From Tuctoria greenei (Eukaryota; Streptophyta; Magnoliopsida; Poales; Poaceae): 64,000 nucleotides of DNA. The translations under genes were made by a program, and so were the position numbers. This document shows positions 35,711 through 45,139 of the stretch, piece after piece. The notes beneath the pieces are model-generated. The model searched no databases and had not been told where the DNA came from. It saw only the letters and a list, made by a program, of their open reading frames with translations. The stretch spans positions 112,638,279 through 112,702,278 of the forward strand of contig JAYESD010000008.1 in assembly GCA_036927565.1 (NCBI GenBank), written 5' to 3'. Within the stretch, counting starts at the first letter, position 1. The number at the start of each line of letters is the position of its first letter.

Positions 35711-36480
35711 ATATAATATCCTAATCTTTCCCCTAATATATAGCGTGTTAACTATTTTTTCGGCCCCAAATGATCTAGAAAAATTACTCCAGATTTGATG
35801 ATGCCATAAACTAATCGCTGCTGAAAACAATAACGATGGTCCAAGCAAGGTTGTCGTGATGCAGGATGCATGGAGGTAGACCCAAGCAAGGTGATGGTGC
35901 AGGACGATGCATGGAGCTAGCTGACGGACTGAAGGTGCTGCTTGAAGAGATGTGGTGCGGACTAGATGTACTGATTAGTTTATTTTGTGTTTTTTGATTA
36001 CGTAAGAGCTAGTACTGTCAAGTTAATTAGTTTGTTGCCTGGAATGGTACGTTGAACACTATTGTTTGGTTCCGTCGATGTTTATATCTAGTATTTAATC
36101 CTTGTTTATATCACTGTGTTGCTGGTTGAAGAGATTTTATGCGTATGCTTTATTTTAATCCTTGTTTATATCACTGTGTTTATATCTAGTAGTACTTAAT
36201 TACGAACCTATATAGAAGTAGCAATTTATACAACTTTATTATTAGTGAAGCCAAAATTTATAGAACCTAGATTTTTTAAAGCACATGTGTCACTTCCGAA
36301 GGAATCCATTCCTTTAAACTGCCTCGTGAGTTTCCTTTGATGCAAACGGGGCTAAACAAAAGACGAGCACGCATATGGGAAACACAACAAGTGCAACATT
36401 CATCAGAGACGACCATGCATATATAGGAGAAACACATCAACATGCCTTATACAAGTCTATTTTATATACAATACTCCCTT
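35711..36480. other. CACTA interior without recognised genes
   Basis: AT-rich; a 25-bp phrase (ATTTAATCCTTGTTTATATC and onward) occurs twice (about 36095 and 36153). Nothing coding is supported. Confidence 0.35.
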
Positions 36481-36640
36481 TGTTCACTTTTCATTGGCGT
36501 TGGGAGAACTAGGGGTAGCGCATCCTAAAGGGAATGGAGGGAATATAACCCATAGAATACAACACGTTATTGCAAAACAGGTCATACTCGCGCTCAATCC
36601 TACAGTTCTCAGTACAGAAGACGGTCCACTCGTACCACCC

Positions 36641-37313
36641 TCACCGGCCGCAGCGGGCAGGCCCCTGGTTCCCCCCTGTTGGGCAGCGGCAAACATAATC
36701 ATCAATTTTGGGCAGTGCCACCGGCAACGGTCCCAGAGGAGGCCTACGCAGTAACCTCCAGCCCACGAAAATGTCGAGCCTCTGCATGGCTTGATTCTGA
36801 CACCGGCAGCACTCCGTGTTGGTCCTCTTCATCGCGACGAACCGGCCGCGTTGTCGCCGATGTGGGCCTCGCCTTCGACCTGCCGGATATACCCGAGGGA
36901 GCTGCGGTCCCCACGGTCGGTGTCGTAGCAGAGCATGGCGAGGACGTAGGCCGCCACCTTGTGGCCGTTCACGGCCGCCCGGGCAAGGAACTGGGTGCCC
37001 CGCTGCGCGTGCGCGCGGCCGTAGTTGAAGACGAGGTCGAACCCGGTGACATAGCACGCATGAGGGTTGCCCACGTTGGCCAGGTGCTCCACGAGGGCGT
37101 TGTAGCTCCCGTTCCCGTGCCGTTGGAACCACTCCCAGCTGCTCTCCCGCTCCAGCACCACGCGCTGCCCACGGCAGGATCACGACACGCCGCGTGCATG
37201 GCCTTGCAGGTGGCGCGCAGACTGGAGAGGTCATCCATGGGCTAGGTGGAGGTTGCGGCGACCCACCCCGCGATCAGGACCACAATATCGTGCGGCAAGG
37301 GGAACTCCATGGG
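36641..37313 (-). pseudogene. Captured F-box protein gene fragment
   Basis: The minus strand starts MEFPLPHDIVVLIAGWVAAT at 37313 and, after an in-frame TAG at about 37242-37244, continues PMDDLSSLRATCKAMHAACRD. This is the pattern of a plant F-box (LP-x2-V-x2-L-I-a-x-V ... L-x2-L-R-x-T-C-K). Shifted frames follow with WEWFQRHGNGSYNALVEHLANVGN, HACYVTGFDLVFNYG, RAAVNGHKVAAYVLAMLCYDTDRGD and GYIRQVEGEA (37161-36830), then AMKRTNTECCRCQNQ. These are landmarks of a large grass F-box family with a C-terminal Cys-rich part. F-box proteins recruit targets to SCF ubiquitin ligases. At least one stop and two frameshifts make it non-functional. GC-rich composition contrasts with the flanks, fitting capture of a host gene by the transposon. 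Confidence 0.7.
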
Positions 37314-37734
37314 CTTCGAAGGGAACCAATGAGGGCGCGCATGACGGAGAGGAAGAGTACACGCGGAGAAGAGGATGGTGTGTGTGGCAGAGTAGAGGAT
37401 GGTGTGTCGTCTTACTACTCTTTATTATTACGCACGGAGAAGACGATGAGACGCCCGGTGATTTTTAGTACGCGCGGAGAAGAGGGATGGTGGTGTGTGG
37501 GCAGTTATTTCCAGCCAATTTTTTTGTCCCAGCTCAACTTTACTTTCACTGTATGGTCATGTCAGCTGTGTGCTCTGCACATTTTCAGCTACTGTCCTTT
37601 GTTGCCGTAGCAACTTGCTGGCATTGAATGGAAAGTGGGAGGATATGTATTGATGAAGGGTGTTAGGGTAATTTTATGTGTTGACTAATGTGCGGTTTGA
37701 ATCCTAAAAATAGAGCTCGACGTTGTTGTTCATC

Positions 37735-37980
37735 ACAACCTCCTCGTGGTGGCGGCCTTGAGACTGGGTCACCTTCCGCCGCCGGAGCCCGAAGCGCTAG
37801 AGGAGGGTCAGGAGCCCGAGGACCCACCCGAGGAGGAGGAGGTGGAGGCTGAGTAGAGTAGTATTTAGGTGTTTTATTTTCATGTTTTTACTTGTAATTT
37901 TTTGTTTCATGTTTTTAGTTGTAGTTTTTCGTTTCATGGTTTTAGTTGTAGTTTATCTTTTCTTGTGTTTGTAATATACT
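37735..37980 (+). pseudogene. 3' relic of a third cargo gene copy
   Basis: A short frame ends PPEPEALEEGQEPEDPPEEEEVEAE then TAG (about 37855). The following 3' flank (GAGTAGAGTAGTATTTAGGTG...) resembles the 3' flanks of copies I and II. Only the acidic tail and 3' untranslated part remain. Confidence 0.4.
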
Positions 37981-38061
37981 CCCTCCATCGAAAGCGACAA
38001 GTAATTTGGGACGGAGATACTCCCTCCATCGGAAAGGACAAGTATTTTGGGACGGAGGGAG
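37979..38061. mobile_element. Stowaway-like MITE, internally rearranged
   Basis: Bounded by CTCCCTCCATC and GACGGAGGGAG with TA on both sides (37977-37978 and 38062-38063), the Stowaway signature. The interior is two direct half-copies (CTCCCTCCATCG...GGGACGGAGA, twice) instead of one hairpin. Confidence 0.75.
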
Positions 38062-38382
38062 TAATGATTTTAAGTTATATGTACTTGGTGTTCTTGTTCA
38101 TGGATGTACTATCTGTGCAAAATTAGTTCGAATTTTCCGATCGCCAAACCCTCCTTATCCCCAAATCGGTGGAGTTGCCAGGAGATCGCCCGCAGTGAGG
38201 CCCGCAAAGCGGTGTGTAAAGTAGTAGTAACAGGAAAATGCAACATGCCAGTAGCTAGGACTGGAAAGAAAAAAGTGAAGACAATACGAGGAAGAAAATG
38301 TTTGAAAAAAGGAAGGACAACCGAAATGTTAAACAGGAAATCTTTTTACGGAAATTAATCCAGTCGTAATCCTCTCAAACAT

Positions 38383-38470
38383 AGGCTCCCTTTGAAGGAT
38401 AGGATTTGTAAAGGATTTTTAGTTTCCATAGGAAACGTAACACATGAGCTAGGACACTTTGGTAGCCATA
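38383..38470. mobile_element. Possible Tourist-like MITE fragment
   Basis: GGCTCCCTTTGAAGGATAGG followed by AAAGGATTTTTAGTTTCCATAGGAA resembles one arm of grass PIF/Harbinger MITEs. No partner arm is visible. Confidence 0.3.
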
Positions 38471-39421
38471 CTAAAAGAGATGCTTATCCACCTCATCCAC
38501 TTTCCCACGCTGCCAGTAGAATCTCTTCGGCCGCGGGAAGGTGTCCCCCGAAGAGTTCGAGGACACCGAGGAGTGTCCGTCAGAAGAGTCGCCTGATGAC
38601 GAGGAGGCCGGGGAGTTGGGGTGGACCGGCGGCGTATAGTCAAGGTAGTGATCCAGGTGGATGATGAGCTCCGTCGTGAGGCCGCCAGGCCGGACCACTG
38701 CGGCATGGTTGAAAGGTTCCGCCGGTGGCCTGCCATCACTCCCAGTCTGGCCATCACTTCCTGCAAAGAAGGTGGCCATTTTGGCCCGAGGCAGGAGGCT
38801 TGGGTCTTTCATCCACCCTACGACCGTGCACACGTCAGCATGCTCCCGGTGGTAAGTGGAAGCATCGAAGTGATCAAAGAGGAAGACCTCACCCAGAACC
38901 TGTCTGATTCTCTCCACAGACCAGACATGCAGAGGGAGGTTCTCGATGACAACCTGCATGTGGAAGAACCACCCAACGATCGGCACACCGACGCCAAAGA
39001 TCCATGGCCGGAAGTAGTGGTTATCATCCGACATGGAGATGATTGCCGTCTCGATGGCGAGCTCCCGATAGTCATCACGGGTGAACCGCACCAGGAACTC
39101 ACCATCCCCAAACGTGGACACGGTGAAATCCCAATGCAGGATTTCAAGTTGGTGATATATGGCCAGAGTGATCTCCATGGGTGTCGCCTTGCTGCGACGT
39201 CCTCTGGGTCCCAGAACAGCTGCTTGGCGGCGCAAACGGATAAACTCTGTCGTCATGAGGCGGTTGTTGACCACCGTGCATTGCCCTTCACGAGGGGCGC
39301 AGGGACGATGAGCTTGCAGGTACCTGCTCGCGTCTAACATGGTTGCGAGGCATGGCGCTGCGACAACAGAGGCAAATGACTTCTCAGGCAACACACGGGA
39401 GCATGGATGGGAATCAGTCAC
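38471..39421 (-). CDS. DUF4283-like protein (open frame in CACTA cargo)
   Basis: A 316-codon open frame. After a short head (LPEKSFASVVAAP) comes a globular region with ITLAIYHQLEILHWDFTVS, FGDGEFLVRFTRDDYRELAI, FRPWIFGVGVP and VVIENLPLHVWSVERIRQVLGE. This pattern (a strand-rich reading of a small RNA-binding-like fold, then 'W' and a 'LP.H.W....I..ILG' segment) is what I associate with DUF4283 domains found in many grass transposon-derived proteins. Next are a TVVGWMKDPSLLPRAKMATFF segment, a linker ending LTTELIIHLDHYLDYTPP, and a Ser/Pro-rich tail. No stops or frameshifts. A zinc knuckle, often present in this family, is absent. It may be a captured host gene or a product of an older element. 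Upstream is a 13-G run (39444-39456). Confidence 0.5.
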   Translation of the reverse strand: MTDSHPCSRVLPEKSFASVVAAPCLATMLDASRYLQAHRPCAPREGQCTVVNNRLMTTEFIRLRRQAAVLGPRGRRSKATPMEITLAIYHQLEILHWDFTVSTFGDGEFLVRFTRDDYRELAIETAIISMSDDNHYFRPWIFGVGVPIVGWFFHMQVVIENLPLHVWSVERIRQVLGEVFLFDHFDASTYHREHADVCTVVGWMKDPSLLPRAKMATFFAGSDGQTGSDGRPPAEPFNHAAVVRPGGLTTELIIHLDHYLDYTPPVHPNSPASSSSGDSSDGHSSVSSNSSGDTFPRPKRFYWQRGKVDEVDKHLF

Positions 39422-39790
39422 GAACTTGAGCCTGGAAGCAATAGGGGGGGGGGGGGTGGTTTAAGAAGGCGAGGATGAAGAGGCCAAACATCGGAAGCAG
39501 CGTCCCTTGAGGATCTCACAAAAATCCGGTGATAGGACCGGACCTTTTGAGGCCTTCGGCTCTGTGCAAGCATCATGAATAAGCGAAGGCCCAGCTTGAA
39601 TATAAAGTGAATCAGCGCAGTTTCAGCCCACAAATAACAAGCGGCCCAACTTTTTCGTCCTTCCTGCCTGCCTGCCCGCGGCAGGAAATTTTTGTCACGC
39701 CAAATGAAGAAGGAAAATAAGAAACGAAAATAATATTTTATTACGGTACCCTTCGACCCGCAACGCCGGTCCCCTCTCCGCAACGCGCTT

Positions 39791-40130
39791 GTAGGAGCAT
39801 CCGCCGGCCGCCACGATTGTAGGAGCATCCGCCGGCTGCCACGCTTGTAGGAGCATCCGTGGGCCGTCCACGCTTGGAGGAGCATCCGCGGGCCGTCCAT
39901 GCTTGGAGGAGCATTCGCCGGCCGCCACGCTTGGAGGAGCATCCACCCGCCGCTACGCTTGGAGGAGCATCCACCGGCCGCCACGCTTGTAGGAGCATCC
40001 GCCGGCCGCCACTCCTGTAGGAGCATTCGCCGGCCGCCAAGCTTGGAGGACCAACCGCCGGCCGCCACGCTTGGAGGAGCATCCGCCGGCCGCCACGCTT
40101 GTAGGAGAATCCGCCAGCCGCAGCGCGTGG
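39791..40130. repeat. 28/29-bp minisatellite, about 12 units
   Basis: Units GTAGGAGCATCCGCCGGCCG+CCACGCTT alternate with GGAGGAGCAT... variants. Two neighbouring units are 29 bp because of GGCCGTCCACGCTT. It lies immediately upstream of the TNP2 gene. Minus-strand frames over it (SVAAGGCSSKRGGRRMLLQAW type) are repeat translations. Confidence 0.9.
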
Positions 40131-40225
40131 AGTAACAACAACTAGGTACAATTGCTCACATAATGTGTTCTTGTACATCTATCCTCTTACGGATAGGCTG
40201 ATGGCTGATTGAATTGTAGGAAGCG

Positions 40226-43200
40226 ATGTTAGAAGATAAGATATGGATGGGAAAAGACAGGCATACGAGGGAGTGGCAGGATGGAATGAAGTCATTTTTA
40301 AATTTTGCATTTCAGGGCACTCGTGAAGGAGGAACTATGCCTTGTCCTTGCACGAGATGTCGTAATATTTTCCATAAGACACGCAAGGGAGTTCATTTAC
40401 ACCTACTCAGAAATGGGATGTTATTGGATTGTACTTGTTGGATACACCATGGAGAAATACGAGTTCAGTAAAATATTGCTGAGGAATCAGCAAATAATGA
40501 GGAGATAATTTCTAATGATGGTGTTATGCAAAATATGTTGTCCAGTCTACTTAGAGGCACTGATCATGGTGGTACTTTAGCAGATGTTGATGATCAAGAA
40601 AATGCTATAAACCAGCAGGAGCCAACTGGGGATGCAAAGAAATTCTATGACTTATTAACTAATGCCAAAAAGGAGTTGTATCCAGGTTGTTCGCAGCTGA
40701 CCCAGTTATCCTACATTATCAGGTTCTACCAGATAAAGTGTTTAACTGGTATGAGCAAAGTAGCTTGTGAGATGTTACTTGAACTATTCTCATTTGCGCT
40801 TCCAAAGGGCCACTGCATTCCTAATACACTTGATAAACTTCAGAAGGTTGTTCGTGACCTCGGGCTAGACTACCAAAAGATCGATGCACGTGTCAATGAC
40901 TGTGTGTTATTCCGGAAGGACTATTCTCTGCTGAATAGTTGCCCAAAATGTGGTGAATTAAGATGGAAAAATAGTACTGTTGGGGATGCAAGAGAGGCTT
41001 TACCTTGTGGAAATTCCAAGAAGCTTGTAGCACGCAAGGTTCTACGTTACTTCCCCCTTATTCCCCGTCTACAAAGGTTTTGTATGGGAGAATCAACGAC
41101 ATCAAACATGCGCTAGCACAAAGAAGGTCATGTTGATGGTGGAATATTACGCCATCCCGCCGATTCGAAAGCATGGAAGCATTTTGATAGTATTCACCCA
41201 AATTTCTCATCTGATCCTCGCAACATAAGACTTGGGCTAGCATCTGATGGTTTCAATCCTTTTGGAGTAATGAATGTTTCTTACATTACATGGCCTGTGA
41301 TTCTAATCCCTTATAATCTACCACCTTGGTTGTGTATGAAGCAGTCTTATTGGGTGATGTCAATGATAATTCCTGGGCCAAAGTCACCTGGAAACAACAT
41401 TGATGTGTATCTGCAGCCTTTGATTGATGAGCTACTAAAATTATGGTGTGATGGTGTTGAAACATATGACAGTTTAAAGAAAGAGACATTTGTCATGCGA
41501 GCTTCTTTATTGTGGACAATAAATGATTTTCCAGCATATGCAATGCTATGTGGATGGATCACAAAAGGGAAGCTAGCATGTCCATACTGCCATATAAACA
41601 CTGACGCCTTCTGGTTGAAATATGGACGAAAGCATTGTTACATGGGTCATCGTCGTTTCCTACCTCAGGATCACAGATGGCGTCGAAACAAAGGTTCATT
41701 CAACAACAAGGCAGAGAATAGAGAGGCTCCAACATCACTCTCTGGTGACGAAGTACACCAACAATACGAGTGTTTTGATCAAGTGAGTTTTGGACCAACG
41801 AATAATAAGAGAAAGCACACCGAGGAAAATAGATGGCATAATTGGAAGAAGAAAAGTATATTTTTTGACCTCCCTTATTGGAAGACATTGCTAATAAGGA
41901 ATAACTTGGATGTCATGCACATTGAGAAAAACATTTGTGATAGCATATTGGGGACATTGCTTGCTATGGATGGTAAAACAAAAGATAGTCTACAAGCTCG
42001 TCTTGATATGAAGGATATGGGTATACATCCAGATCAACATCTGAAGTTCATAAAGAGCAAGTACACATTCCCACCAGCATTATATACTTTGGGCAAAGAT
42101 GAGAAAACCACCTTGTGCAAGTTTTTGGGGAATGTGAAGGTGCCCGATGGTTATGCCTCAAACATCAAGAGATGTGTGGACATAAAAGCATGTAAGGTAT
42201 CGGGTCTAAAAACTCATGACTGCCATATTATATTTCAGAAGCTCCTTCCTATTGCAATACGTAACATATTGCCTAAAAAGGTTGTTGCACCTTTAATTGA
42301 GTTTAGCACATTCTTTTCTGGAATTTGTTCTAAAGAATTGGCGGAACCAGATTTGGACAAGATGAGCAAACAAATTCCTGAAACAATTTGTAAGATTGAG
42401 ATGTTGTTTCCTCCCGCTTTCTTTGATATCATGGTACATCTTCCAACCCATCTTGCTGAAGAAGCACGGTTGGGTGGACCTGTTTCTTATAGATGGATGT
42501 ATCCAATTGAGAGGTACCTTGGTACATTGAAGAGGTATGTACGTAACAAAGCTCACCCGGAGGGGGTTCTATAGCTGAGGGATATATTGCCGAAGAGTGT
42601 ATGACTTTTTGTAGTCAGTTTTTGGATAACATCAGCATCAAGCGTAATAGGTTAGAATGTCATGAAGCTGCAGCTACAAATGAACCTTCTGTTGATAATT
42701 CTAACATATTTACAGAAGTTGATAATTCTAAAAAAGGGTATAAATGGGACCAACTTACTATGGTGGAACTACATAACATCAGGCATTATCTTATTACTAA
42801 CGTTGAAGAGGCCGCTCCATGGATCAAGTAATAACGTATAACTCAGATGTTGTATACTATATATATGGCTTATTGTAGATGGCTAATTTAATTTTGTACC
42901 CCATTCAGTGAGCATATTGAAGAGCTAAAAAGATTCATTCTCGTGATGTTGATAAACGCCATAGAGATGAGTTTGTTGATTGGTTTCAGAAACGAGTATG
43001 TACATGCAAGTTTGCACTTTGATGAAATATTGAACAAATACGTGTTCTGAAATTGGTTTGTCGTCGATAACCCCTGTTATACTAATGTGTACAGATTACG
43101 ACATTACACAAAGAAGGCAAAGCAACCGATTATCTGTATGCATTATCTAGAGGACCTAATCGTCGGACACGTTTTTTTAGTCGGTTATTCATCAATGGCT

Positions 43201-43859
43201 TCTTCTTTCGAACTGCAGATGTGGAAAAAGATTTACGGACCCAAAACAGTGGTATTGTTGTTCGGGGCACTGATCATGATTGGTTTGGAGTAATCAAGAA
43301 AATCATTGCTGTTGATTTTGAAAAAAATCAAGAGGTTCTGTTATTTCAGTGTGAATGGTTTGATCGGCCTTTTGGAAGCAGTCAGAACCAAAGCAGATGC
43401 TACAAAAAGGATCAATACGGAATGATAGATGTTGACACTACTCTGTTTCGATTCCAGTATGAGCCTTACATTCTAGCCACCCAAGCAGAACAAGTTTTTT
43501 ATGTTCCAAGTGTGAAGCATCCTAAATGGGCTACAGTTGTTAAAACGAAGCCACAAAACCTTTTTGCCATGCCCCCTGGAGACAGTGAAAATAATGTGAC
43601 TGAGACGATGGAGGCTGAGACATTTCATGATGATCTGCTTACTGATGATATCAATAATGAGGATACGACCGCATGGGCTAGGAATGACATTGAGGGAGCC
43701 AGCGGCGATGCTTCCACTCTTATAATGACAACGTCAGGTGATCAGTTTGAGGTAGATGGATTTGCATCAGAAAATGAAGACAACGACGACGATACATATA
43801 CCAATGATGGTCATGTAGCTCCATTGTGGGGGGACGACAGCAAAGATGATGATTTTTAG
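40226..43859 (+). pseudogene. TNP2-type CACTA transposase, nearly complete with few lesions
   Basis: Catalyses excision and integration in CACTA elements. Start Met at 40226. The N-terminal transposase-associated domain (W...DRHTREWQDGMKSFLNFAF, PCPCTRCRN) is followed by a linker and a Transposase_21 core at about 41130-41900 (DSKAWKHFDSIHPNF, RLGLASDGFNPFG, PPWLCMKQSYWVMSMIIPGP, CGWITKGKLACPYC). A DUF4218-type region follows (LPTHLAEEARLGGPVSYRWMYPIERYLG, about 42430-42520). After two introns (about 42829-42909 and 42994-43094) comes a DUF4216-type region (HDWFGVIKKIIAVDF, 43274-43320) and an acidic C-terminus. Lesions: TAA 40469-40471, TAG 41114-41116 (Trp in relatives), one extra base in a G run near 42563, and a possible one-base shift near 42930. 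All are small, so decay is recent relative to the other CACTA in the window. Confidence 0.9.
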
Positions 43860-43924
43860 TATAATTAAGTACGTGACATGTAGCTCCACAATGAATTCAT
43901 CTGTTCGAACCCAACATTTATTTT

Positions 43925-44043
43925 TCAGTTATTTATATTTGCTACCAAAAAGTACCCGATACCCGATATTTCGGTCTTTTCAGTTCCGGTCTCAGTTTTA
44001 TCGGTTTCGGTTTTTCGGTCTCGGTTTATTTGCCCACCCCTAA
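43925..44043 (-). mobile_element. Possible hAT-type terminus fragment
   Basis: The minus strand begins TAGGGGTGGGCAAATAAACC and continues with ACCGAAAAACC-type phrases, a pattern common at hAT-related MITE ends. No opposite terminus is seen. Confidence 0.4.
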
Positions 44044-44558
44044 TTTACGTAGTAGTAGCATATATATGGGATATACATATTTCTCCTACATGTTTTTTTT
44101 TTTGCAAAACTATTTAGTGATATATCCTATGTGCATATTACATATGTAAAACTAATGTAAAGTATAAAACTTTTTCAAAGGGAAGTCTTAGGTTTCGTCA
44201 AATCTATCTTTTAGATTTACGCAATTTTGATCTGTTTTAACAATACAAGGATTGTACTTTTAGATTCACCATGAAAAATATTTCCATAATATACAATCTA
44301 GTACTACATATTATTGAAGTTAATAAATTCCATATAAATCATTTGTCAAAGGTAATTAGTTCAACCAAAACAGAAATAGAGTTGAGTTGGGGTGGAGGAA
44401 GTATTATACGTTGCTGTTTGCCACATAAGGTTTCGTCCTTCGTTCAAGCCGTAGCCATTTGTACAGGCGGCTGATGCGACCGGGCGCACCGAGCTTACGT
44501 GCGCGCCAGTCATCGAGGCGCCTTAGACGCGCGCAGTGCATGCGTTGAAATCACCTGT

Positions 44559-44649
44559 GGTACTGAAGGTGCAGTAACGGTCACTGACATGTGGGTCTGG
44601 CTGGCCGTGGGGTCCACATGTCAGTGACTTTTACTGCACCTGCAGTACT
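44559..44649. repeat. Long near-perfect hairpin
   Basis: Arms 44559-44594 and 44614-44649 (36 bp) pair with only a few mismatches; the central GTCACTGACATGTGG pairs perfectly. Loop about 19 bp. MITE-like or small-RNA-precursor-like. Confidence 0.75.
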
Positions 44650-44940
44650 GCAGAGGTTATGCATCCCACATGTGCATCTTTGAATTCAATTGGAACCGCT
44701 CCGCGTCCCATCACCGCTTTACCGTGAACCACTGCTGATGGTCTTAAAGGCAGGCCCGACTCTGGGCCTAGGCGGGCGGAAATAAATTTTCTGCAATCTT
44801 TGAGAATAGATCGAGGGGAAGGCTCATCGCCCATAGCGGTCGTGTAGCTTCCGTCCCCTCGATCCGTTGGCGATGAGCCTTCTCCTCATCCATTCTCGAG
44901 TTCGCGGCGGCCACAACGCCGCTTCTACCCTGCTTCTGGA

Positions 44941-45070
44941 CTAAGGACGCTGATGATCCGCAACATACTTTTAAATCTGCGCGTTGGTATTCTCCCCCTC
45001 ATATTTGTTGATGCGTTAATACCTGATGTTTTACATCGTTGAGTATGTTACGAATCATCAGCGTCGTTAG
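44941..45070. repeat. Hairpin with 29-bp arms
   Basis: Arms 44941-44969 and 45042-45070 pair at 26 of 29 positions (CTAAGGACGCTGATGATCCG... against CTAACGACGCTGATGATTCG...). The loop of about 72 bp contains a further GGTATT/AATACC pair. Confidence 0.7.
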
Positions 45071-45139
45071 TCGAGCACTGAGTCGTCAGGAGGCAAAAAG
45101 TAATGAACATCATTGATCAGCACTGCACCGAGGAGAACG

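Noticed and set aside
36679..37245. 188-codon plus-strand frame
   Set aside because: Antisense of the F-box fragment, whose minus-strand reading shows family motifs; this one shows none.
39418..40178. Frames of 145 and 216 codons on the minus strand
   Set aside because: Generated by the 28-bp minisatellite; the peptide is the repeat read in shifted frames.
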